Of a stretch of DNA of 64,000 nucleotides, positions 25,709 through 37,996 are shown in pieces (positions within the stretch are counted from its first letter, which is position 1; the number at the start of each line of letters is the position of its first letter). The stretch is from contig OY970285.1 of NCBI GenBank assembly GCA_963716005.1, positions 1,302,001-1,366,000 on the forward strand, given 5' to 3'. Source of the stretch: CAVRUF01 sp963716005. Lineage in GTDB: Bacteria; Actinomycetota; Thermoleophilia; Gaiellales; Gaiellaceae. The notes below the pieces were generated by a model. That model saw only the letters and a program-made list of their open reading frames with translations, did not search any database and had not been told where the DNA came from. Both the position numbers and the translations under genes were made by a program.

Positions 25709-27563
25709 GCGTCTCCGCAAGTTCCTGATCGTCATGGTCGTCGCCGGCCTCGCCGGGACGGCCGTCGGCGTGATCCACGCCGCCTTCTTCGCGACCACCG
25801 GCAACACCGGCAGCTCGTTCGGCTCCGGCTCGGTGATCCTCACCGACAACGACGCGAACGGCGCCGTCCTCTCCCTTTCGGCGGCCAACCCCGGCGCGAC
25901 CGACTCCGGCTGCATCCGCGCCTCCTACTCGGGCTCGCTCCCGGCGACCGTGAAGCACTACGCCGACGTCACGGGCGCGCTCTCCCCCTTCCTCACGCTC
26001 AAGGTCACGCGCGGCACCGACCCGTCGCCGTCCTTCCGCTCCTGCGCCGGCTTCACGCCGGACACCTGCGACTTCTACGGCAAGGGCGCCGGCGTGCTCT
26101 ACGACGGCCTGCTCTCGAACTACCCGACGACGTACGCCGCCGGCATCCAGGATTGGACCTGCTCCGGCGCGTCGACCTACGGCACGGCCGTGAGCGGGAC
26201 AGCGGGGATCGTCAACCAGTACCGGTTCGACCCGTTGGCGACGCGCGACACCTTCACGGACACCTCGGGGACAAACCTCACGGCGCACGCGGGCGAGCTC
26301 AACGCGACCTGGATCCAGACCGCCATCTCGGAGCAGAACGGCGTCGTCTCGAACGAAGGGCGCGCGCGCAAGAACGGCAACGCCGTGGCCGTCTACATCT
26401 CTCCCGCCCTCGCCACCGCGGACTACGCGATCGAGGCCGACGTCCACGCGAAGACGCTCATCAACAACGACGCGATCGGCGTGCTCGGCCGCTACGACAA
26501 CTCGATCACGACCGGAACGGGCACCTGGTACCTCGCGCGGTACCTGTACTCGACGACGGCCGGGAACTCCCAGTGGCAGCTCTACAAGGACGTCAACGGG
26601 ACACAGACGCAGCTCGGCACCTTTGCGCAGACGATCACGGCAGGCACGAACTACCGCGTCCGCCTCCAGATGATCGGCACGTCGATCAGCCTCTGGGTGA
26701 ACGGCGTCCAGCGGGTCACGGCGACGGACAACGCCGTCACCGCCGCCGGTTTCCCCGGCGTCCGCCTCGGCTCGCCGGGCTCCGCGGTGACCGTCAACGA
26801 CACCACCGGCCTGCACCTCGACAACTACGAGGTCTACGACATCGGCGCGACGCCCGACTCGGTCGGCACGAACGACGGCACCGTGAACAACGGCGCAGCC
26901 ACGGCCGCCGGCGCGATCCCGGGCGACTCGAGCGTCTCGATGAACTTCGACGGTGTGAACGACTACGTACGCACCGCGCGCCAGGTCTCGGACAACTTCT
27001 CCCTCGAGTTCTGGTTCAACTCGACGCAGGGCATCGGCACCGGCACGACGTGGCAGTCGGGCGCCGGCCTCGTCGACGCGAACACGGCCGGGACGACCAA
27101 CGACTTCGGCGTCTCGCTCAACTCGAACGGCCGCATCCTCGCGGGAACAGGGAACGCGGACACCACCCTCCAGTCGGGCACGGGGCTGAATGACGGCAAC
27201 TGGCACCACGTCGTCTTCACGCGCGTGCGCGCCTCCGGTGCGCTCGTCCTCTACGTCGACGGCCAGCAGGCCGCGACCGGGACGGGCGGCACGAATGCGC
27301 TGAACGCCTCCGCGAACATCGACTTCGGCCGGCTCCAGACGGCGGCGAACTACTACGCCGGCCGCCTCGACGAGGTCGCGATCTACAACACGGCGCTCGC
27401 GCCGGCAACGGTCGCGTCCCACTACGACACGGCGCGCACGGCCGAGGTCTGGACGAACCCGGAGAACCACTCCTACAGGTTCGAGGTCACGATGGCGAAC
27501 ACGAACGCCGTCGAGGGCCTCTCCGCGACGGCGACGTTCAGGTGGGAGGCGCGGAACCAGTGA
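25692..27563 (+). CDS. Fibre-like subunit with LamG domains inserted in the fibre domain
   Basis: 623 residues. A SipW-type signal region (residues 9-45) leads into the fibre-domain front half (about 45-155), with SGCIRASYSGSLPATVKHY, LTLKVTRGTDPSPSF and GAGVLYDGLL. From about residue 155 the fibre domain is interrupted by a concanavalin-like sandwich (about 165-390) and then a canonical LamG (about 395-580: DGNWHHVVFTR, LYVDGQQAATG, YAGRLDEVAIYNTAL). The last 39 residues return to the fibre domain (NHSYRFEVTMAN...FRWEARNQ). LamG domains commonly bind sugars or matrix, so this may display adhesin domains on a fibre. Confidence 0.78.
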   Translation: MRPRGRRLRKFLIVMVVAGLAGTAVGVIHAAFFATTGNTGSSFGSGSVILTDNDANGAVLSLSAANPGATDSGCIRASYSGSLPATVKHYADVTGALSPFLTLKVTRGTDPSPSFRSCAGFTPDTCDFYGKGAGVLYDGLLSNYPTTYAAGIQDWTCSGASTYGTAVSGTAGIVNQYRFDPLATRDTFTDTSGTNLTAHAGELNATWIQTAISEQNGVVSNEGRARKNGNAVAVYISPALATADYAIEADVHAKTLINNDAIGVLGRYDNSITTGTGTWYLARYLYSTTAGNSQWQLYKDVNGTQTQLGTFAQTITAGTNYRVRLQMIGTSISLWVNGVQRVTATDNAVTAAGFPGVRLGSPGSAVTVNDTTGLHLDNYEVYDIGATPDSVGTNDGTVNNGAATAAGAIPGDSSVSMNFDGVNDYVRTARQVSDNFSLEFWFNSTQGIGTGTTWQSGAGLVDANTAGTTNDFGVSLNSNGRILAGTGNADTTLQSGTGLNDGNWHHVVFTRVRASGALVLYVDGQQAATGTGGTNALNASANIDFGRLQTAANYYAGRLDEVAIYNTALAPATVASHYDTARTAEVWTNPENHSYRFEVTMANTNAVEGLSATATFRWEARNQ

Positions 27564-28703
27564 TGCGCCTCGCCACCATCGTCTGCGCGATCTTCGTCGC
27601 GCTCGGCGCGGCCACCGTCGCGTGGGCCGCCTTCAGCTCGATCACCTCGAACGCGAGCACGTTCTCGGCGAGCTCCGGATCTCTCGAACCCGACCGTGAC
27701 CGGCTCGATCATCGCGAAGACCTCCGGGCTGACCCCCGGCAAGATCCGCCAGGGCGGCCAGTACTACGTCTATGCGAACGCGACGGACGCGGGCAACCCG
27801 GCGAGCGGAATCTCCTCGGTCGCGGCCAACCTGACGTCGTTCGACACCGGCACCGGCGCGGTCGCACTGACAACCGCTGGCGGCCCGTGGACGGTGAACG
27901 CGGTCTCCTACTCGTACCGCTCGGCCGTGCTGACGGCGAACACGCCGCTGAACACGGGCACGAACTACGCGTACACGGTCACCGCCAACGACAACGCCTC
28001 CCACACGAGCGGCGCGACCAACTTCAACGTGGCGATCGAGCGCTACGACGAGGTCATCTCCGCGACGACCGGGCTCGTGAGCTACTGGAGGCTGAACGAG
28101 GGGGCCGGCACGAACGCGGCCGACAGCCAGGGCGCGAACACCGGCACCTACGTGAGCACTCCGACGCTTGCGGCCCCGGGCGCGCTGACCGGCGACACGA
28201 CCACGTCCGTCCAGTTCAACGGCACGAGCGAGTACGTGAACGTGCCCGACGCGGCGTCCCTCGACATCGTCGGGAACATCACGATCGAGGCCTGGATCCG
28301 CTCGAACACGCTGATCAACAACTCGACCATCCTGTCCAAGGGCTCCACGGCCGGCTACCGCCTCATGCGGAACGGGAACACCAACCAGTCGCAGTTCGGT
28401 ACGAGCGGCCCGACCAACGGAAACCTGAACGGCCCCACGTCGATCAACGACGGCGCCTGGCACCACATCGTCGCGGTCTACACCGGCGCGAACAAGTTCA
28501 TCTACATCGACGGCGTCCAGGACGCCACGGTCGCAGCCACCGGCGCGATCACCGCGAACGCGACGGCGCTGCGGATCGCCGAGAACGCGCAGGCGACGGG
28601 CCGCTACTGGGCCGGCTGGATCGACGAGGTCTCGCTCTACAACGTCGCTCTGACGCCCGCGCAGGTGCTCGACCACTTCAACGCCGGACGGGGAACCGGC
28701 TAG
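27563..28703 (+). CDS. Exported LamG-domain protein of the fibre operon, frameshifted
   Basis: About 379 residues when joined. The N-terminal signal helix is IVCAIFVALGAATVAWA, with AAFSSITSNASTFSASSGSL resembling the SipW-type cleavage region. A beta-sandwich of about 115 residues follows (IRQGGQYYVYANATD...YTVTANDNAS), then a LamG domain (about 150-375: SYWRLNEGAGT, FNGTSEYVNVPD, DGAWHHIVAVYTG, IYIDGVQDATV, GWIDEVSLYNVALTPAQV). The frame breaks at about 27685-27688 (CTCGAACCCG). Dropping one base gives GSLNPTVTGS. The start ATG overlaps the previous stop. It lacks the WEAR fibre domain, so it may be a partner or tip protein. Confidence 0.72.
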
Positions 28704-28705
28704 CC

Positions 28706-29689
28706 GTGACCGGCTACGACGAGCCCGAGATCCAGGGTCCCGCCGACGAGCAGCCGGACGACCCGTACTACACGTCGCGGCCCGCGGCTCCCTACCCGGA
28801 GGACGAGGAGCACCGGCGGCGGCGCTGGCTCGCGATCCTGCTCTCGATCCTCGTCATCCCGCTGCTCGTCGCGGTCGCCCTCGCCGGCGGCAGCGAGACG
28901 GGCACCGGGTCGAGCAAGTGCACGCCCGGAGCCGAGGCGAACGGCGCGGCCTGCCCGACGACGAATCCGGTCACCACGACCGGGCCGATCGAGACGCCCG
29001 GCCAGCCGGTCCCGCCGACCACGACGACGCCGAACTTCGGCGGCGGCGTTCCGCTGCCTCCGGTGACGCCACCGCCGCCGAGCTACAACCCGAACCCCCC
29101 GACCTACCCGCCCCCGTCGCCCCAGCCGACGCCGCCCGCGCCGCCCGCGCCTCCCGCGCCGCCGGCTCCCCCTGCACCCCCGTCGTCCCAGCCGACGTCT
29201 CCCCCGACGCCGACGTACAACGGGCCTCCGAAGCTCTCGCGCAGCGACGGTGGCAAGGCGCTCTTCAAGCTCCCGAACGTGGGCGGCGGGAAGACCGTCA
29301 CGAAGTGCGTGACGATCAAGTACCAGGGGAACCCGTCCGCGCGCGTGCGGCTCTACGGGATCCTCACCGGCACCGGGCTCGACAACTACATCGACTTCAA
29401 GATCACCCGCGGCACGTCCCCGTCCGCGACGAACGGCTCGTGCGCGGACTTCAAGGCCGACTCGACGAACTACCTCGGCGACGGCTCAGGCATCGTCTTC
29501 AAGGATCTCCTCTCGGAGTTCCCGCTGACGTTCGAGAGCGCCGACGACGAGCCGGCCCAGGCCGACCGCGAGCGCTGGACGAACAACGAGAGGCACACGT
29601 ACAAGTTCGAGGTCAAGCTCCGCTCGGACAACGCCGCGCAGGGGCTCACGGTCGGCATGCAGCTCCGCTGGGAAGCCCGCGGCTACTAG
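28706..29689 (+). CDS. Membrane-anchored fibre-like subunit on a proline-rich stalk
   Basis: 327 residues. An acidic cytoplasmic N-terminus (1-35) is followed by RRRR and a transmembrane helix (41-61), a Thr/Pro linker, and a Pro-rich stalk of Pro-Ala-Pro repeats (about 115-170). The fibre domain occupies about 180-327, with KCVTIKYQGNPSARVRLYG, FKITRGTSPSATNGSCADF, NYLGDGSGIVFKDLL, and the end YKFEVKLRSDNAAQ...LRWEARGY. It keeps the Cys pair and terminal WEAR of the secreted subunits but lacks a SipW signal. That suits a cell-attached base for the fibre. It starts with GTG 2 nt after the upstream stop. Confidence 0.75.
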   Translation: MTGYDEPEIQGPADEQPDDPYYTSRPAAPYPEDEEHRRRRWLAILLSILVIPLLVAVALAGGSETGTGSSKCTPGAEANGAACPTTNPVTTTGPIETPGQPVPPTTTTPNFGGGVPLPPVTPPPPSYNPNPPTYPPPSPQPTPPAPPAPPAPPAPPAPPSSQPTSPPTPTYNGPPKLSRSDGGKALFKLPNVGGGKTVTKCVTIKYQGNPSARVRLYGILTGTGLDNYIDFKITRGTSPSATNGSCADFKADSTNYLGDGSGIVFKDLLSEFPLTFESADDEPAQADRERWTNNERHTYKFEVKLRSDNAAQGLTVGMQLRWEARGY

Positions 29690-29692
29690 GCC

Positions 29693-29703
<11 letters not shown>
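29677..29703. terminator. Bidirectional terminator-like hairpin
   Basis: CCGCGGC (29677-29683) pairs with GCCGCGG (29697-29703). Inside, CTAG and CTAG can pair around GCC. The stem spans the stop codons of both convergent genes (the fibre-operon anchor and uvrA) and could end transcription from either side. No U tract follows, as is common in high-GC actinobacteria. Confidence 0.5.
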
Positions 29704-32537
<2,834 letters not shown>

Positions 32538-32586
32538 GCCAGGTCAGTCTAGCTTTGGCCCCGGACGAACGCATGTTCGATTGGAG

Positions 32587-33003
32587 CTAGTGGAGGCGTC
32601 CCGGATCGGGCACGTACGGCACCTCGAGATTCCCGGCGATCACCGTGCCGTAGCCGAGCATCCGCCCCATGAGGCTGCGGTCGATCTCGATGGGCTGGCC
32701 GGGCGTGAGCTCCGCGGCGACGGCCCGGCGGCGCAGGACGCCGTGGACGACCAGCAGCTTCCGGCTGGTGACCACGAGGCGCGTGCGATCCCAGGCCAGG
32801 ACGGAGCGGACGGCGACCCAGGCCGCGAGCGCGAAGGCCAGCGTTCCCGGCGCCAGCGCCCAGAGCTCGGTCCGGCCGAAGTACGCGAGCGCGATCCCGA
32901 TCGCCGCGAAGAACGCGGCGCGGAAGAACGGGCGTACGAGCGCAGCCGCATGGGGACGGTCGTCGAGCCGCACGTCTTCCCCGGGCTCCAGGTACTTCCT
33001 CAT
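32587..33003 (-). CDS. PH-domain membrane protein (bPH2/YdbS type)
   Basis: 138 residues. A short cytoplasmic start (RKYLEPGEDVRLDDRPH) is followed by two transmembrane helices (about 24-65), then a small bacterial PH domain with LAWDRTRLVVTSRKLLVVHGVLRRRAVAAELT and ending GNLEVPYVPDP. The order of two helices then PH fits the bPH2/YdbS family of membrane proteins with unknown roles. It lies between uvrA and a small membrane-protein gene, all on the minus strand. Confidence 0.7.
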   Translation of the reverse strand: MRKYLEPGEDVRLDDRPHAAALVRPFFRAAFFAAIGIALAYFGRTELWALAPGTLAFALAAWVAVRSVLAWDRTRLVVTSRKLLVVHGVLRRRAVAAELTPGQPIEIDRSLMGRMLGYGTVIAGNLEVPYVPDPGRLH

Positions 33004-33038
33004 ACGTCGCGTTTCGGCGACGCGGGCAGGACCCCTAC

Positions 33039-33278
33039 TTACGCCTTGCGCCAGCGGCGGAACACGAGTCCGCCGATGGTGAAGCCGAGGCCGAACGTGC
33101 CGATGGCGAACCCGCCGACGGCAACGGCCTTCCTCGCGCCGTCCATGCGCTCCCAGCGTCCGAGCGCGTCCTTCTCCTCCGGCGAAAGCGGTTCCCCGCG
33201 CCGCTTCTTGCGGCCTGCCGCCCCGGCGCGCAGCCCGACGTAGATGTCGTCGAAGAGCTCGTTGGATTCTTCAGCCAT
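33039..33278 (-). CDS. Small membrane-associated protein, unknown
   Basis: 79 residues from ATG 33278 (a start two codons earlier is possible). The soluble first half is charged, with Arg/Lys-rich GRKKRRGEPLSPEEKDALGRWER. A C-terminal hydrophobic helix (AVAVGGFAIGTFGLGFTIGGLVF) ends in a basic tail RRWRKA, the layout of a tail-anchored protein with its head in the cytoplasm. No family is recognised. It is divergent from the metallophosphoesterase, with about 25 nt between starts. Confidence 0.55.
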   Translation of the reverse strand: MAEESNELFDDIYVGLRAGAAGRKKRRGEPLSPEEKDALGRWERMDGARKAVAVGGFAIGTFGLGFTIGGLVFRRWRKA

Positions 33279-33303
33279 GCTCACATTGTAGTCTCAGAGC
33301 CAG

Positions 33304-34113
33304 ATGTGGCCGGTGCGGGTTCTCCATGTTTCCGACCTGCACGCCGGCACGGCGGAAGAGCCCCCGATCGAATCGGCGCTTCGCGACCTCGTTTTGGAGG
33401 TCGATCCGGCGCTCGTCGTCTGTAGCGGCGACCTCACGCACCGCAACCAGCCCGACCAGCACACGCGCGCCGCAGCGTTCTTGCGCTCGCTCGAGCGGCC
33501 ACTTCTGGTCGTCCCGGGAAACCACGACATCCCGATGCTGCCGCCCGGCCGTTACATGTCCACGTTCGACGCGTTCAGGCGGGAATGGCCCGAGACGGAG
33601 CCCACATACAGCTCGGAGCGGATCGTCGCCTGCGGGCTCAACTCGGTGCGCGCTTGGAGGCGCCAGGCCGGCGGGCTCTCGGACGAGCAGATCGGCCGCG
33701 CCGCCGCCGCGTTCGCCGACTCGCCGGCGGATGCCGTTCGGATCGTCGCGCTTCACCACCAACTCGCGAGCCCGCCCTGGCGCACGGCCAAGCGGCCCGT
33801 CGCCCACCGCGGAAGCGTGCTCGACGCCCTCGCGGCGGCGGGCGCCGAGCTCGTCCTCTCGGGCCACGCCCACCAGAGCTCGATCGTCGAGCGGCGCGAG
33901 TTCCAGTCGGGAGAAGGAGCGCTGGTGGTGGCGACCGCTCCCGGGCTCGGGCATCCGCGCCCGAAGCGCCGCGGCGAGGCGCGCGGCCTGCACCGCTTCG
34001 ACATCGACGAGACGACGATCCGCGCCCTCACCTACGCCTGGAACGGCGCGGGCTGGACGCAGATCGCCGACCGCCTATTTCCACGCGGCGCCGGGCCGCT
34101 CAGCGCGAACTGA
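33304..34113 (+). CDS. Calcineurin-like metallophosphoesterase
   Basis: 269 residues with the complete metallophosphoesterase motif set: RVLHVSDLHAG (Asp and His metal ligands), VVCSGDLTHR, VVPGNHDIPM (GNHD), ALHHQLASP, and LVLSGHAHQSS (GHxH). The two metal ions and these ligands hydrolyse phosphoester bonds, as in the cAMP phosphodiesterase (CpdA)-like group. The substrate cannot be read from sequence. It has no signal peptide, so it should be cytosolic. ATG at 33304. It is convergent with the large fused phosphatase gene. Confidence 0.85.
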   Translation: MWPVRVLHVSDLHAGTAEEPPIESALRDLVLEVDPALVVCSGDLTHRNQPDQHTRAAAFLRSLERPLLVVPGNHDIPMLPPGRYMSTFDAFRREWPETEPTYSSERIVACGLNSVRAWRRQAGGLSDEQIGRAAAAFADSPADAVRIVALHHQLASPPWRTAKRPVAHRGSVLDALAAAGAELVLSGHAHQSSIVERREFQSGEGALVVATAPGLGHPRPKRRGEARGLHRFDIDETTIRALTYAWNGAGWTQIADRLFPRGAGPLSAN

Positions 34114-34125
34114 GCGACCCGGCCC
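34093..34125. terminator. Terminator-like hairpin between convergent genes
   Basis: GCTCAG (34098-34103) and CTGAGC (34109-34115 region) form the inner stem around CGCGAA. GGGCC (34093-34097) and GGCCC (34121-34125) can extend it across a small bulge. It overlaps the last codons and stop of the metallophosphoesterase gene and lies just before the stop of the convergent phosphatase gene. Confidence 0.45.
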
Positions 34126-34134
34126 GCGAAGCTC

Positions 34135-37100
34135 CTACGGAGCCGTGATCGGGGGGCAGACGGTCGCCCCGGTGGTCGTGCACTTGACGCGGCCCTGGAT
34201 CGCCGGCGCCATCGGCAAAGGCGTCGATCGGGCCGTGACGAAGTCGGCGGTCACCTGTTCCATGAAGTCCTGGGTGACCATCCGGCTGGCGAAGTTCGGA
34301 TACCCGTCACCGCCGTTCGCGGTGAAGTCGTTCTGGCGCAATCGTGTAGTTCGCCGCCGCCGTGAGATCGACGGCCGCCCCCGTGCACGTTCCGTCCGCT
34401 GCCTGCCGTACGGCCCCGGTCACGCGGCTTCCGACCGGTGCCGAGATGTTGTACGTGAAGCAGAGTCCGGAGACCTGCGCGAAGCGTCCGTTCGCGGCGG
34501 GCATCGACGACACGCCGTTCTCGAGCATCGTCTTCAGCTCCGCTCCGTTCACGGACATCGTCACCACGATGTTCCCGAACGGCAGCACGGCGAAGTTCTG
34601 GCCGCGCGTGATCGGGAACGGAGGCGGTGTGAACGGCGAGCAGAAGTCGCCGGCGATGTCCGGGTTCGGACACGTCAGGTCGGCCCGCAGGCCGCCCGAG
34701 TTCGTGAGCGCGAAGTCGGTGCCGTAGGTCGTCCGCATCGCATCGGTGACGATGTTGCCGACGAGCGACTCGCAGAGCCGGCCGTCAGCGCGGCCGCACG
34801 AGTCGGAGCGCGGAATCGCCCGCGTCGAGGCGCCGATCTGCGCGCTGAAGATCGGCGCGAGCGCCGCGTTCAGCTCGTCGATCCTCGCCTGGATGGCGGG
34901 ATCGGGCGTGATGCCGATGTTCCACGGCTTGTGGAAGTCGGCCGTCTTGTACTCGACCCGGCCGGTGTCCTCGTCCACGAGGAGCCGGACGCGGGTGAAC
35001 CGGAGGCCCTTGCCGCGGTTCTCGGTCACGAGCGACCCGTTCGCGCGGGTCGCGAGGACCTGGACGTCGTTGTGGTCGCCCATCACCACGTCCGCGCCGG
35101 TGAGCGCGTCGGCGATGTCGATGAGCGGCCCGCTCGGGTTGCTGTAGGGTGCCTTCGTTCGCTCCCTCGTGGCCGAGGGCGATGATCGTCTTGACGCCCT
35201 TCCAGCGCAGGCGGTTGATCTCCGCCTGCACGTTCGGGACGACCTCACGGACCTCGAACGGCCCCAGCCGGCCCGGGAAGAGCAGTTCCGGAGTCGCCTC
35301 GGTCGTGAAGCCGACGATCCCGACCTTCTCGCCGCTCACCCGGTACGTGGCCGACGGATCCCACTCGGCCGGCGTCAGCCCGTTCGGGAAGACGACGTTG
35401 GCCGAGATGACCGGGAAGTCGGCGAGCGGAATCAACTCGTTCCGCAGGAACTGCTCCCCGCGGTCGAAGCTGTGGTTTCCGATCGCCTCCGCGTCGATTC
35501 CCATCATGTTCATGATCTCGACCGCCGGCCGATCCTCGAAGAAGTTCGAGATCGGAGGCGTTGCCCCGCCGAACGAGTCGCCGCCCTGCACCTTGAGCAC
35601 GCCTCCGCCGGCCTCGGCCGAATAGAGGTCGTACCAGGTGTCGATGAACGCCGCGCCCGCGATCGGGAACGTCGGGTTCAGCGCACCGGTGCTGGACACG
35701 TTGTCCGCCGCTTCGGCGAGCGGCGTCAGCTGGGCGTGCCAGTCGCTGATGTTCAGGATCGTGATCTCCTCGAGATCACGCGTCCCCTCGATGATCTTCG
35801 TGAGGATCTTCCCGCGCGCGTTCTGCGGGCCCGCGATGTCGAGCAGGTACGCGACCGTCGGGGCGATGTCGACCGCCCGGACGCCCTTCACCTTGTCGTC
35901 GTCCCGGTCGATGTCCGGGCCGCCCGCGATGAAGGTCGCGTGCATGTTCACGTTGTGCTTGAGATCGACCAGGTTCGGCAGGTAGCCGTGCTGGCCGAAG
36001 AACTGCGAAAACGCGATCCGCTGGCCCACGGTCGCCGCGTCGAACTGGTACGGCGGCCGGAGAACCACGACCACGTCGCCGGAGCGGCTCGGGTGGAGCG
36101 ACATCGAGCCGTCCACGTTCGAGAGCTCCTCCTTCTTCAGGATCTTCAGCACGACCTGCTTCCCCGGGTTCGCCGGGTCGGTCAGGTTCTGGAACGCGGT
36201 GATGATCTGGTTCCGGACCGTCTCGTAGTTCGCGACCGGCACGATGCCGCCCGGATCGCGTCCGACGACCGGAATGTAGATCTGCGCCGCGCCGCCTGCA
36301 TAACAGGCCTTGGCGAGCGTCGGAGCGCCGCCCACGCGGCAGTTCCCGGTCTGCTCGGTCGCCTGGAGGCCGGCGTCCATGAGGACCTTGCCCACGTTCA
36401 CCGCGTACCACTGCGGGGCGAAGCCGTGATCGGAGGAGACGAACGTGTTCGCGTCCTTCTTGATCAGGTCCTGCGTGAGATCGAGCGTCTTGTCGGCCTC
36501 CTGGTACGCCGCCCGGATGTAGCCACGGCGAATCGCAACACGGCCGTCGGGGATGTTGTCGTTCGTCAGGTCGTCGTAGTACGGGTTCGGGTCGCCGTCC
36601 ATGTCCTTGCGGGTGACGAGACCCATGAACTGGTGCTGGAACTCATCCGTCGTGGGCACGCCCACGAGCGCGAGGTCGGGATCGACCCCGAGCTGGCCGG
36701 ACTTGTGGCCGAGGATGTACTTGAGGTACGCGCGATGGGCGTCGGCCCACTTGAGGCCCTGCTCCACGTACGTGTCCTCGTCCACGATCCCCGCCTCGAG
36801 CGGCGCGAAGTCCGCGGCGGTCGAGGTCGGGAACTGCGACGCGAGGGTCTCCTCGAACGTCGCCGCGCACGCGCACCCGTTGTAGGTCGCGTTCACGCGG
36901 CTCACCGAGGTGAAGTACATGCGGAACTTCGAGAGATCCTTGGCGATGTCGACGGCCTTGATGTAGAGGCCGGCGGTCTGGCCCGCGCGCGTGCCGATGA
37001 GCGTCACCTTCACGTCGGCCCACTGGCCCTGCTTCAGCTTCGCAACGGCCGAGGCGCCGTTCTTGGCCGCTTCGGACGGGACGACCCACACGCTGTCGTA

Positions 37101-37886
37101 GTCGGTCTTCCCGTTGTTGCGCGAGTCGTAGATGTAGAGGTCGTAGATCCGGGTCGGGTTCACGGCGGCGTTCGTCGTCGTGACCGTCATGATCTCCTGC
37201 TTCGCCGGGCTGTACGACGTGGGGACGTTCGTCCACCCCGCCGCGTCGTCGAGGTCGAAGCGCTGGTAGTCGACGCCGAACGTGTTGGCGAGCGCCGGCT
37301 GTCCCGGAAGGTCGAAGTTCAGGGCGACGCCTCTCCGCGAGAAGAACGAGCGGAAGTCGACGACGGGGCCCTGGAGGGCCGGGACGAGGTTGCGCGAGCC
37401 GACCCACTCCATGGAGACGACCGTCTTGCCCTCGCGCTCTGCGGCCTGCGCGATGTGGTCGGCCTGGAGGATTCCGGTGGTCGCGAAGCTCGTCGAGTTG
37501 TTGAAGTTCCCTTCGCCTACGCGATGGAAGGTGTTGTTCGTCGAGCCGTGCTCACCCGGCCACGTGCCGGTCGAGAGCGTGTACCAGCCGACGCCGGTGT
37601 TGGGCGGGAAGCCCTGCACGAGACCGTTCTTGCCGGTCACGCCCTGGCGCATCAGCTTCTTCATGGTGGGCATGTAGCCCCGGTCGGCATAGAACTCGAC
37701 CTTGTCGGGCCGCATCCCGTCTGCGGCGAACATGATCACGGGGGAAGCCTTCGAGCCGTGGCCTCCGCCGCCGTGCGAGCCTGTCGCTCCCGCGAGGCCC
37801 GTCGATACGGATCCCCCGATGAGCAGCAGTGACGCGAGTGTCAACGCGGCCGGAATTCCCCGCCGCGAACGGAACTTCCGTCTCAT
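34135..37886 (-). CDS. Fused type I phosphodiesterase plus 5'-nucleotidase, secreted, two frameshifts
   Basis: About 1249 residues when joined. A signal peptide (residues 9-35) leads to an alkaline-phosphatase-superfamily phosphodiesterase/nucleotide-pyrophosphatase domain (about 45-700): VIMFAADGMRPDKVEFY, GFPPNTGVGWYTLSTGTWPGEHG (Thr nucleophile region), TDEFQHQ, and SSDHGFAP metal sites. A 5'-nucleotidase follows: ITILNISDWHAQL, VQGGDSFGG, GNHSFDRGE and ALGHEGA, then the C-terminal specificity domain with SLVGNIVTDAM and TNSGGLRADL. The frame breaks near 35155-35162 and 34333-34337. Each is repaired by removing one base. It probably scavenges phosphate or nucleosides outside the cell. Confidence 0.85.
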
Positions 37887-37996
37887 ATTCGTCTCCCCTC
37901 AAGTCGGACTTCGGCCGACCATAACGCGTCGAGTGGCTTTGGGGAACCCGGAGCCAAAGCGACACCCCGTCGTCACCAGCCGCTAGCCTCGTATGG

